Source: Tragulus kanchil (Eukaryota > Chordata > Mammalia > Artiodactyla > Tragulidae). Taken from it: DNA of 64,000 bases. Every line of letters starts with the position of its first letter. The first letter of the stretch is position 1. Made by a program: the position numbers and the translations under genes. Location of the stretch: NCBI GenBank assembly GCA_022376925.1, contig JAIOJX010000025.1, positions 189,720,801-189,784,800 on the forward strand, read 5' to 3'. The notes beneath the pieces are model-generated. The model saw nothing but the letters and a program-made list of their open reading frames with translations. It ran no database searches and was not told the DNA's origin. Shown here one piece after another: positions 9,180 through 17,858 of this stretch.

Positions 9180-11372
9180 ACCTGACCGCAGGTGTGGCTC
9201 AGCATCGTGCAGCTCATTCTCAGGGGTAAAATAACCCATCACTTCAGAGGGACATTCACTATAAAGTCTTCTGTGGGCCCCAAGCGTCCTCGTGACTGTG
9301 GACCTGTGAGGGGTGGGGTGTGCACACGGCCCCCCCACTAGTCCCTCCCCACTCGGGTGTGTGTGCACGCGCCTGCGAAGAATGAGTGTCCACGCGGGAC
9401 CCCTGAAGCAGGGGCGAGCATGGAGAAGACGGGGCCCCACCCTCCAGGGAGGACCCCGGGTGTGTGGCAACCAGGGTCTGTCACCCGTTGCCTGCAGCTC
9501 TGTCCACGGGCCCTTCTCCTCCAGGCGGGGAGGGGAGGCTGAGTCTCCCTGCTCTGAAACCCTGTGCTGGGAATGGCAGCCCCCTAGTTCCGGGGGCACC
9601 TGCAGCCGGGCTGGCGCATCCGGAGCCCCACACCTGCTTGGATGCTCAACATTCGTCCTCCTCGGATGAACATGCCCGCGTCCACCCGTGCCCGCCCCTC
9701 GTGTCCACGTGCCCTGGGACCGCCGACTTGGAATGGGCAAGTGTCCTCTGTCCCATTTAGTTCAGGAGACAGACGTGCACGATCAGATGTCAGCTGTGAA
9801 GGAATCGGCCAGTGACAGGCAAGGGTGGGTGTCTTTCAAACCCTGGGGACACAGGCCACAACGAGCAGCAGTTCGCATGGTGACCCAGGGCGTCCTGTCA
9901 TTGGTGTGACGCCAGCCAGGGCATTGTCACAGGACAAGGGCAGTTCAGGGGTCGGGCGGCATCTCGTGGTGCTGGGACCGTAGGTGGCTCCACACAGCGC
10001 CCTGTGATGGGCAGACACAGCTGGGGAGCCTGGGCCCACTCGGGCAACAGAGCCAGTCTGGATGCTGGCGAGACTGGCGGTGGGAGACACGACACTGGGC
10101 AGCCAAATGTGGCACTTCCCAGCTGACCTCCAGCCTCCTGTCCACCTCTGCTTACTCCTGAATAAGAGGTAACCACCAGGAAGCTGGCTGTGACTCCCGA
10201 CCTGACTGCACGGCCTCACCGGGAAAGCGGCTGCAGGGCTGGGCGGGCAAGCTGACTGCTGGGGAGGGGGCGGGCCTCGGACCGGGGAAAGTGCAGGGCA
10301 CCTGACCGCAGGTGTGGCTCAGCATCGTGCAGCTCATTCTCAGGGGTAAAATAACCCATCACTTCAGAGGGACATTCACTATAAAGTCTTCTGTGGGCCC
10401 CAAGCGTCCTCGTGACTGTGGACCTGTGAGGGGTGGGGAGTGCAGACGGCCCCCCCACTAGTCCCTCCCCACTCGGGTGTGTGTGCACGCGCCTGCGAAG
10501 AATGAGTGTCCACGCGGGACCCCTGAAGCAGGGGCGAGCATGGAGAAGACGGGGCCCCACCCTCCAGGGAGGACCCCGGGTGTGTGGCAACCAGGGTCTG
10601 TCACCCGTTGCCTGCAGCTCTGTCCACGGGCCCTTCTCCTCCAGGCGGGGAGGGGAGGCTGAGTCTCCCTGCTCTGAAACCCTGTGCTGGGAATGGCAGC
10701 CCCCTAGTTCCGGGGGCACCTGCAGCCGGGCTGGCGCATCCGGAGCCCCACACCTGCTTGGATGCTCAACATTCGTCCTCCTCGGATGAACATGCCCGCG
10801 TCCACCCGTGCCCGCCCCTCGTGTCCACGTGCCCTGGGACCGCCGACTTGGAATGGGCAAGTGTCCTCTGTCCCATTTAGTTCAGGAGACAGACGTGCAC
10901 GATCAGATGTCAGCTGTGAAGGAATCGGCCAGTGACAGGCAAGGGTGGGTGTCTTTCAAACCCTGGGGACACAGGCCACAACGAGCAGCAGTTCGCATGG
11001 TGACCCAGGGCGTCCTGTCATTGGTGTGACGCCAGCCAGGGCATTGTCACAGGACAAGGGCAGTTCAGGGGTCGGGCGGCATCTCGTGGTGCTGGGACCG
11101 TAGGTGGCTCCACACAGCGCCCTGTGATGGGCAGACACAGCTGGGGAGCCTGGGCCCACTCGGGCAACAGAGCCAGTCTGGATGCTGGCGAGACTGGCGG
11201 TGGGAGACACGACACTGGGCAGCCAAATGTGGCACTTCCCAGCTGACCTCCAGCCTCCTGTCCACCTCTGCTTACTCCTGAATAAGAGGTAACCACCAGG
11301 AAGCTGGCTGTGACTCCCCGACCTGACTGCACGGCCTCACCGGGGAAAGCGGCTGCAGGGCTGGGGGGCGGG
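9180..11372 (+). repeat. Tandem duplication 5: 9180-10245 and 10300-11372, distance 1,120
   Basis: Intergenic sequence shown twice. Over its last 60 bases the left copy loses single bases in C and G runs (around 10196, 10220 and 10240) relative to the right copy, then becomes unalignable up to the junction at 10300. This looks like a low-quality read or contig end. Confidence 0.95.
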
Positions 11373-12002
11373 CAAGGCTGTCTCAGCCTGGACCTGGGGA
11401 GGAGGCGGGGTGGGGTGCCAGGGCGCTCTGGAAGGGCCTGGGCTGGACGCTCGCTCAGGTGGAATGCCCTGGTTTGTCTGCACTGGGCGGGGCTCCCCCT
11501 ATACTGGACCGTACTGCTAGGCTGCCTCAGCCCCCTGGTTCCTCTGGGGGGCCTAACCCCTGCTCTGCTGAGTGCCAGTGTGTTTGGAGACGGGCCTTTA
11601 AAGTGCTGATGAAAGTGAGATACAGTTGTGTGGGTGGGCCGCGACCTAGCGACTGGTGTCCTAGGAGGAATCAGGACAGACAGGGACGACCACACGGGGA
11701 CACCAGAAGACAACAGCCGTCTCCATGCCACGGAGAACCGCCTTGGAAGGAGCCAGCCCTGCCCACACCTAGACCCTGGGCGTCCAGCCCCCGGGACAGA
11801 GAGAAACAGACGTGTTGTTCGGCACCTCGTCTGTGGGGTCTGTTCTGGCGCCGCGCTTGCGCACGCCTTCCCGCCCCGGACCGGCAGCAGCCTCTTCTCC
11901 CCAGGATCCATCCTCCTGGAGGGCAGCCAGCCTCACCAGCGGGTCCTGCCCTCGGCGCTCTCCTCGGCACCCGCACAGCCCCACACGAAGACCCAAAGCT
12001 GG

Positions 12003-12226
12003 GGCTTCCCTGGTGGTCCAGTGGGTAGAGTCTGCCTTGCAGTGCAGGGGGCACCAGTTCGATCCCTGGCCCAGAGAGGTCCCACGTGTCACGCAGTGGC
12101 TGGACCCGTGTGTCTGATTACGAGCCAGTGCTCTGCAGCAAGAGAGGCCACTGCAATGGGAGGCCCACACCGGCCAAAGAACAAAGATGGATGAAAATAA
12201 ATAAAGAGGCCAAAATTAGAAGAAAA
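12003..12226 (+). mobile_element. CHR-type SINE
   Basis: Head and A/B boxes are intact and the body is shorter than in sister copies. Target site duplication CAAAGCTGG at 11994-12002 and about 12228-12236. It lies 0.2 kb downstream of the MRPL40 poly(A) signal. Confidence 0.92.
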
Positions 12227-12450
12227 CCAAAGCTGGCCCTGCCTTTTCTTGGGGTGCGTGTCCCTCACCTCCGGTGGTCACTTGTGCCTCTTGCTGGTAG
12301 CTTCTGCGCCTCGTGGGAATCTTGCTAGTCACCAGAGGCCAGTGGTCAGCGCTAGGGCCTTCCTCCCCGCAAGGCCAGGCAGGGCAGTCCCGAGCCCCGC
12401 GCAGCCGCAGGAGCACAAACCGACAGAAGACAGACGCGGAGTTCAGCCTG

Positions 12451-12456
12451 TTTATT
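12451..12456 (-). other. MRPL40: Poly(A) signal of MRPL40 (AATAAA on minus strand)
   Basis: TTTATT on the plus strand, 75 bases beyond the MRPL40 stop codon, implying a 3' UTR of about 100 bases. Confidence 0.8.
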
Positions 12457-12531
12457 CACAGCAGGCCTGACCCAGTACGCGCGGTCGGCTGGAGCCCGTG
12501 CGCTGGGCTCGCCAGGGCGGCACCTGCGGCG

Positions 12532-12856
12532 CTATCTCTTGGACTCCACCTGTGTGTACACCTTGGTGATGTCGTGGTACCGGCCTTCCGGGGGCTGGTG
12601 GTTGGTGATGGGTGGCGTGTAGTCTGGCCCTTGCCTCTCAAAAGGGAACAGACTGGGGTCCCGCTTGGTGGCCTCGGCGTGGAGCTCCGGGGCCGTGAGC
12701 TTCAGCTCCTGCAGCGCTTCCTGCTGGGCCTCGAGCAGGGACGCGATGGCAGCCCTCTCCAGCTCGTGCTCGCGCTGCCGGTACAGCGACCACTTCTTCA
12801 GAAGCAGGGCTCTCCGCTCGCTCTCCTCCAAGGACAGCTCCACTGGCGGCCGCTGC
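12532..12856 (-). CDS. MRPL40: MRPL40 exon 4 (terminal)
   Basis: Residues 99-206 and the TAG stop at 12532-12534. The CCCCAG acceptor precedes base 12856, and the CG|G phase matches exon 3. This exon appears once in the window. Confidence 0.95.
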
Positions 12857-15800
12857 CTGGGGACACAGAGCCAGGGGTGAGGTCTGGGACACAGACCTTG
12901 CTGAATGACCGTGACTGCACGGGGTGCAAGCGTCCTCACTGGAGACGCATATGGAACGCTGGGACAGGCGAAGCAGGATGCTGGACGCGGTGGCGGCTGC
13001 ACCGGGAACCTGTCCCGTTCACTTTATGTGGAGACAAGACACCAACGGCCCAGCAGACTGTGGCTACAGCCGGCTCTGCGGAACGGTCAGAGTGTGTCGT
13101 AAAGGCTCCCAGGGAGTCAGGAGCGTGTATCAGGCCTGGACCCAAGACGGCACCTGCCTTAATCCCGCTCGGACGGCGAGGCACCTGCTGTACAAACAGC
13201 ACACGCTCTGGTGGGGCAGAAACCCCGCCAGCCCCACACTCCACACGCCGCAGCTGCCAGCACGTGCATCCCAGAGCAGGAGGCTGAGGCTTTCTTGGTC
13301 TCAGGCAGGGGCAGGGGCTGCAGGCCTAGGACCCAGTGGTCCATCACAGCGAGTCCTCTGCCAGGAGTTTACTGCCCGTGCTCAGCCGCTCGAGGGCAGC
13401 ACCCAGGTGCTCTCTCCAGGAGAGGAGGCCTCTGCACGGGGCCAGGCCCGCCCCGCCTGCGGCCCCCGCCATGACAGGCGTGAAGCTACCGGACAGAACG
13501 TCCTCAAGGTGACACAACTCCTTTGCCCCAGAGACCTCCAGCTCGGAGGCCCTTACCGCACTTTATTCAAGAACTTGACCGGCGTGATGAAATCTTCAAT
13601 GGGAATCAGCTCCTGGTTCGCCTTCTCCAGCCGCCGGATCCTCTTTTTCAAGCGCTCCTTCGCTGCTTGGTCTTTCTTAGGGTCCACCTTCTTCTTCTTT
13701 CGCAGAGGTTCTGCTCTAAAGAATAACGCAAACACTGAATGTTTTCCTCTTTGGCCTCGTAGACGTGCAGAGACATGGCGCTAGGGGAAGTGCCTGCACA
13801 CTGGGCCTGCGCTCCCCAGCAGGGAAGAGCTGTGTGGGCTGGGCCTTGAGACAGACTGAAAAAATGAAAATACCAAACTGATGAATTAGAAGCTCATTAC
13901 TTACATTTTTTACGTATTTTTTAAATTGAAGGATAGTTGTTTTTTTTTTTTTTTAAAGTTTTATTTATTTTTTTATTTTGGGCGGGGGTCGGGTTGGGGA
14001 GGGAGGGGAGCAGGCGGGCCACTTCTATTGGTCTTTCATTTCTCTATTTTCATCCGTCTTTGTTCTTTGGCTCCTGTGGGCCTCCCATTTTGCACTGGCC
14101 TCTCCCCCGCTGGCAACCTGCGTCACTTTATGTGGAGACAAGACACCAACGGCCCAGCAGACTGTGGCTACAGCCGGCTCTGCGGAACGGTCAGAGTGTG
14201 TCGTAAAGGCTCCCAGGGAGTCAGGAGCGTGTATCAGGCCTGGACCCAAGACGGCACCTGCCTTAATCCCGCTCGGACGGCGAGGCACCTGCTGTACAAA
14301 CAGCACACGCTCTGGTGGGGCAGAAACCCCGCCAGCCCCACACTCCACACGCCGCAGCTGCCAGCACGTGCATCCCAGAGCAGGAGGCTGAGGCTTTCTT
14401 GGTCTCAGGCAGGGGCAGGGGCTGCAGGCCTAGGACCCAGTGGTCCATCACAGCGAGTCCTCTGCCAGGAGTTTACTGCCCGTGCTCAGCCGCTCGAGGG
14501 CAGCACCCAGGTGCTCTCTCCAGGAGAGGAGGCCTCTGCACGGGGCCAGGCCCGCCCCGCCTGCGGCCCCCGCCATGACAGGCGTGAAGCTACCGGACAG
14601 AACGTCCTCAAGGTGACACAACTCCTTTGCCCCAGAGACCTCCAGCTCGGAGGCCCTTACCGCACTTTATTCAAGAACTTGACCGGCGTGATGAAATCTT
14701 CAATGGGAATCAGCTCCTGGTTCGCCTTCTCCAGCCGCCGGATCCTCTTTTTCAAGCGCTCCTTCGCTGCTTGGTCTTTCTTAGGGTCCACCTTCTTCTT
14801 CTTTCGCAGAGGTTCTGCTCTAAAGAATAACGCAAACACTGAATGTTTTCCTCTTTGGCCTCGTAGACGTGCAGAGACATGGCGCTAGGGGAAGTGCCTG
14901 CACACTGGGCCTGCGCTCCCCAGCAGGGAAGAGCTGTGTGGGCTGGGCCTTGAGACAGACTGAAAAAATGAAAATACCAAACTGATGAATTAGAAGCTCA
15001 TTACTTACATTTTTTACGTATTTTTTAAATTGAAGGATAGTTGTTTTTTTTTTTTTTTAAAGATTTATTTATTTTATTTTGGGCGGGGGGGTCGGGTTGG
15101 GGAGGGACGGGGCGAGCCACTTCTATTGGTCTTTCATTTCTCTATTTTCATCTGTCTTTGTTCTTTGGCTCCTGTGGGCCTCCCATCGCACTGGCCTCTC
15201 TCGCTGCAGAGCACCGGCTCTGGGCGCATGTGCTCCAGAGCTCCGGCTCGGCAATTGGACACATCGGTCCAGCCGCTCCACGGCACGTGGGATCTTCCCA
15301 GGCCAGGGATCGAGCTGGTGCCCCTTGCACTGCAAGGCGGTGTCCTGACCCACTGGACCACCAGGGGAAGCCCCAGGATAGTTGTTTAACAATGTTGTGT
15401 TCATTTCTGCTGTACCATAGTGTTTCTTTTATACATATCTATATTCTTTTCCATCATGGCTTACCTCAGGATATTGAATCTAGTTCCCTGTGCTATACAG
15501 TATGACCTTGTTTATCCATTAAAAACTTGTAACACGTTTTAAATATATGTGTGATTTATAAAAATGATTTGAGTACGAGTAAGAGAGACAGTGTAATAAA
15601 AAGGACTGGGAAGTTCCTGTTTATACTTTTTGAGATTTCCTTACTAATTTCCTTGTCCCAGAGCACTGACAAGTCTGGTTTATCATGAGGAACACATGTC
15701 CTGTGCTGGTAAGTTACTATTAAGAGCAATTAAATCCTCTGGCATCAAGACCGAGTTTCATGAATGACACCCTTTTAGGTATCCAGGGTCCCAGGTGGAA

Positions 15801-16947
15801 AAAAAACCCTTGCCTCCCCCCACCTCTCCAGGGAGTAAGAAAAGCAAATGCTGTCTGTGCTCTTTAACATTTTTCATTAAGAATCTCCTCGAAAAGAAAT
15901 AACTTTTCTTTTAACCACTTCTGCATTTAAGTTGACCTGATTGCAGACACGACAGTGAAGATGCTCAGTCACGTCTGACTCTCTGCAACCCATGGATGAG
16001 CCCCAGAAGTCTACAGGCAAGAATACTGGAGTGGGGCCTCTCCCTACTCCAGGAGATCTTCCCAACCCAGGGATCGAACCCAGGTCTCTAGCATTGCAGG
16101 CGGATTCTTTTTTTCTTTTTTCTGTAACAGCTTTACTAAAATTTAATTCACACACAAGTTACCCATTTACAGTATACAATTCAATGGTTTTAAACATATT
16201 CACAGAATTGTGTAACCATCACCGCAGTCAATTCTGGAACGTTTTCATCACGCCTAAAAAAACCCCATACCTCCTATTGGCGGTTACTATCCATTTCTCC
16301 CTCCACATAGCCTCCGGCAACCACTAACCTACTCTTGTTTCTATAGATTTGTGCAGGCAGATTCTTTACCGTCTGAGCCGCAAGGGAAGCTCAAGAATAC
16401 TGGAGAGGGTAGTCTATCCCTTCCCCAGGGGATCTTTCCGGCCCAGGAATCGAACCGGGTTCTTCTGCATTGCAGGTGGATTCTTTACCGGTTGAGCTAC
16501 AAGGCAATCCCACATATCAGTATTCCGTATGAAAAGACATAAACGCAGACGCCTAAATTTAACTGAGAAACTTTGTAAACCGAACGTTGCGCAACCGAAC
16601 GTTGTTCGCAGGGTTCCCATGCACGACCCCGCAGGTCGGGCCCACGGCTGGGTTACCTCATGGGCACGAGTCCCCAGAAGGACAGCAAGGAGGCCCGCTG
16701 GTGCGCGTCCCTGGTCTGCGCCGGCCGCGCCCCCAGGAGCCTGGAAGAAACCGAGTGTATATAAACGTCCGCTTCCCCGCAAGGTCACTCATGATCCCTG
16801 TGGCTGCCGGCTGAGGCCGCAAGGCCAGCAGGGAGGCTCTCAACCCGCGTCCCTGCGAGCCTCGAGCACCCGCGTCCGGGCTTTCCGCGCTCACCCGCTT
16901 GGCAGGCGCAGGGCGCGCGAGACAGCTCCCAGTGCCGCGGTCGCCAT
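12532..16947 (-). CDS. MRPL40: MRPL40, mitochondrial large-ribosomal-subunit protein mL40; four exons, exon 3 shown twice
   Basis: A nuclear-encoded protein of the 39S subunit of the mitochondrial ribosome, made in the cytosol and imported. Joining 16947-16895, 16740-16657, 13715-13557 and 12856-12532 gives 621 bases, 206 codons plus stop, the same length as human MRPL40, with all phases matching. Residues 1 to about 45 are basic and free of acidic residues apart from one aspartate, as expected of a mitochondrial presequence. Exon 2 holds [11 protein letters not shown]; exon 3 a highly basic helix ending in [14 protein letters not shown]; exon 4 [21 protein letters not shown] and the C-terminal [17 protein letters not shown]. 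It is divergent with HIRA across a CpG island and convergent with C22orf39. A second exon 3 at 14661-14819 lies in a tandem duplication. No frame break is seen. Confidence 0.95.
12857..13556 (-). other. MRPL40 intron 3
   Basis: Intron between exons 3 and 4. It has no recognisable repeat, and its upstream-exon side is included in duplication 6. Long plus-strand open frames here are GC-rich shadows. Confidence 0.8.
13557..13715 (-). CDS. MRPL40: MRPL40 exon 3, copy 1
   Basis: 159 bases encoding residues 46-98, lysine/arginine-rich, between a CTTTAG acceptor and GTAAGG donor. Because 159 is a multiple of three, using both copies would add 53 residues in frame; no known MRPL40 has that. Confidence 0.92.
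13934..14113 (-). mobile_element. CHR SINE, error-rich partial copy at a duplication junction
   Basis: Same SINE as 15047-15374 by position and flank, but with many small indels, and cut before the B and A boxes. Confidence 0.85.
14661..14819 (-). CDS. MRPL40: MRPL40 exon 3, copy 2
   Basis: Identical to 13557-13715 including both splice sites. It lies closer to exon 2 on the transcript. Probably the same exon shown twice. Confidence 0.88.
15000..15560 (-). mobile_element. L1 3' end (minus strand), split by a SINE
   Basis: After the SINE the sequence continues as antisense L1 3' UTR of the artiodactyl type (15375 to about 15560). The matching T-rich start lies before the SINE. A partial duplicate of that start is at 13900-13945. 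Confidence 0.75.
15047..15374 (-). mobile_element. CHR-type SINE inserted in an L1 3' end
   Basis: Full-length minus-strand copy with the 13-base target site duplication AGGATAGTTGTTT at 15034-15046 and 15375-15387. A and B boxes are intact. Confidence 0.94.
15560..15953. other. MRPL40 intron 2, unassigned part
   Basis: AT-rich sequence with no gene and no repeat that I can name. Confidence 0.5.
15954..16394 (-). mobile_element. Bov-tA-type SINE split by an L1 fragment
   Basis: The 15954-16110 part reads as inverted Bov-tA (CGTCTGACTCTCTGCAACCC and a tRNA-like B box further on). The head resumes at 16368-16394 after the L1 insert. Bov-tA is a ruminant-specific SINE built from a tRNA part and a BovB-derived part. 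Confidence 0.85.
16111..16352 (-). mobile_element. L1 3' UTR fragment inserted in the Bov-tA SINE
   Basis: Starts with a T-rich stretch and continues as antisense L1 3' UTR (the CAACCACTAA segment is visible). It is flanked by the 15-base direct repeat GCAGGC(G/A)GATTCTTT at 16096-16110 and 16353-16367, one mismatch, which is a good target site duplication. Confidence 0.8.
16395..16511 (-). mobile_element. Partial Bov-tA-type SINE
   Basis: A second inverted Bov-tA, tRNA-like half only, directly abutting the first. The inverted B box and the A-box end (GGTTGAGCTACAAGGCA) are visible. Confidence 0.8.
16657..16740 (-). CDS. MRPL40: MRPL40 exon 2
   Basis: 84 bases encoding residues 18-45, with acceptor TTCTTCCAG before 16740 and donor GTAACC after 16657. 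I recognise it from [11 protein letters not shown]. It is too short to stand out as an open frame. Confidence 0.93.
16895..16947 (-). CDS. MRPL40: MRPL40 exon 1
   Basis: 53 bases, 17 codons plus GG. The start reads [17 protein letters not shown], aligning with the human MTASVLRSISLALRPTS. Donor GTGAGC. This start gives the family length of 206 residues and a basic, hydroxylated presequence. Confidence 0.93.
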
Positions 16948-17821
16948 GCCCCGGGGTCGCCGACGGCCGCTTCCGGACGCGCGTCCTTAGAGGTCCGACC
17001 CGCGCGGTGCGCCGCTCCCGGGTCCGGCTGCCGCGCCGCCCCGCGGCCCCGCGTTCCGGTCGCTGCTCCCGGCCCCGCCCCCGACGCGGCCCCGCCGGGT
17101 GCCTCTCACGTTGTGTGGCCGAGCGGGCTGCTTCCCGAGGGCGCTGCTCCCCGCGACGGCCGAGACCCGCAGTGAGGTCGGCGGGGACGAGAGGCTCAAG
17201 AGTCCGCGCCCGTTAGGACACCCAGGCATCCAGTAAATGCTCCGGCTCATTCGCCGGTGTCGGAGCCTGGCCTCGGTGACGGCACCCGGCGCGGCACGTG
17301 GCCTGCGCTCGCGAGCGCCCAATGAGCGCGCGCTGGGGGCGGTGGAAGCCTGTTCATTAGTCGGCACCGGCTGGCAGCGCGATCCGGCTGTCCGCGCCGC
17401 CCCGCCCTTACCGGCCGGCAGGCCCAGGCACACCCCGGGCCCGGCTCGCCAGCCCGCGCGCTCCGCGCCAGCCAACCCCCGCTCGCCGCCGCCCCCGGCG
17501 GGGCCGCCCTCCCGGCCGGCCGAGCGCGCGGGGAGCGGTTTCCCGCCGGCGCCGTTTGGCAGGTGCGCGCCGCGACTTCCGGCGTTGCCCGGGAGCCGCC
17601 GGAGGAGGAGCGGCGCGGGGGATGCGGCTGCGGCGGCGGCGGCGGCGGCCGAGCGCGGGGGGCGGCTGTGGCGGCGGCGGCGGGGGACGCGGGCCGGCGA
17701 TGGCGCGGCGGCGTTGAGGGCTCGGGGCGGGCGGCGGCCGGAGGGCAGGCGGCGACGGCGGCCGCTCCATGGCCCGGTCGCGCTGAGGAACGCGGTCTCG
17801 CCTCACCCCGGCGGCCGAACA
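16948..17821. promoter_or_regulatory. Divergent CpG-island promoter between MRPL40 (-) and HIRA (+)
   Basis: The 874 bases between the two start codons are very GC- and CpG-rich, with an E box CACGTG at 17295-17300, CCAAT at 17319-17323, a run of CGG/GGC units around 17620-17690 and no TATA box. The CpG island extends into MRPL40 intron 1 and HIRA intron 1. Human MRPL40 and HIRA are also head to head. Exact transcription starts cannot be read from sequence. Confidence 0.75.
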
Positions 17822-17858
17822 ATGAAGCTCCTGAAGCCGACCTGGGTCAACCACAATG
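17822..17858 (+). CDS. HIRA: HIRA exon 1, copy 1
   Basis: 37 bases from ATG to donor GTGAGC, encoding residues 1-12. It is preceded by the real CpG-island promoter, while the duplicate at 18475 has only part of it. Confidence 0.93.

Larger units (their letters stand above)
8548..12450. other. Intergenic space between convergent C22orf39 and MRPL40, including C22orf39 3' UTR
   Basis: No coding sequence is supported. It holds duplication 5 and one CHR SINE. No AATAAA is obvious soon after the C22orf39 stop, so the 3' UTR end cannot be placed. Confidence 0.65.
13019..15208 (+). repeat. Tandem duplication 6: 13019-14112 and 14123-15208, distance 1,104
   Basis: Contains MRPL40 exon 3, the L1 tail and part of a SINE. 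The last ~150 bases of the left copy are an error-rich version of the SINE at 15047-15374 and stop inside it, next to a short scrap at 14113-14122. The exon copies are identical. Confidence 0.95.

Noticed and set aside
12313..13287. Long plus-strand open frame opposite MRPL40 exon 4
   Set aside because: It is the antisense shadow of a GC-rich coding exon and crosses its intron. No similarity or splice support.
16758..16765. TATATAAA as a promoter TATA box
   Set aside because: It lies inside MRPL40 intron 1, away from either expected start, and CpG-island promoters of this pair lack TATA boxes.
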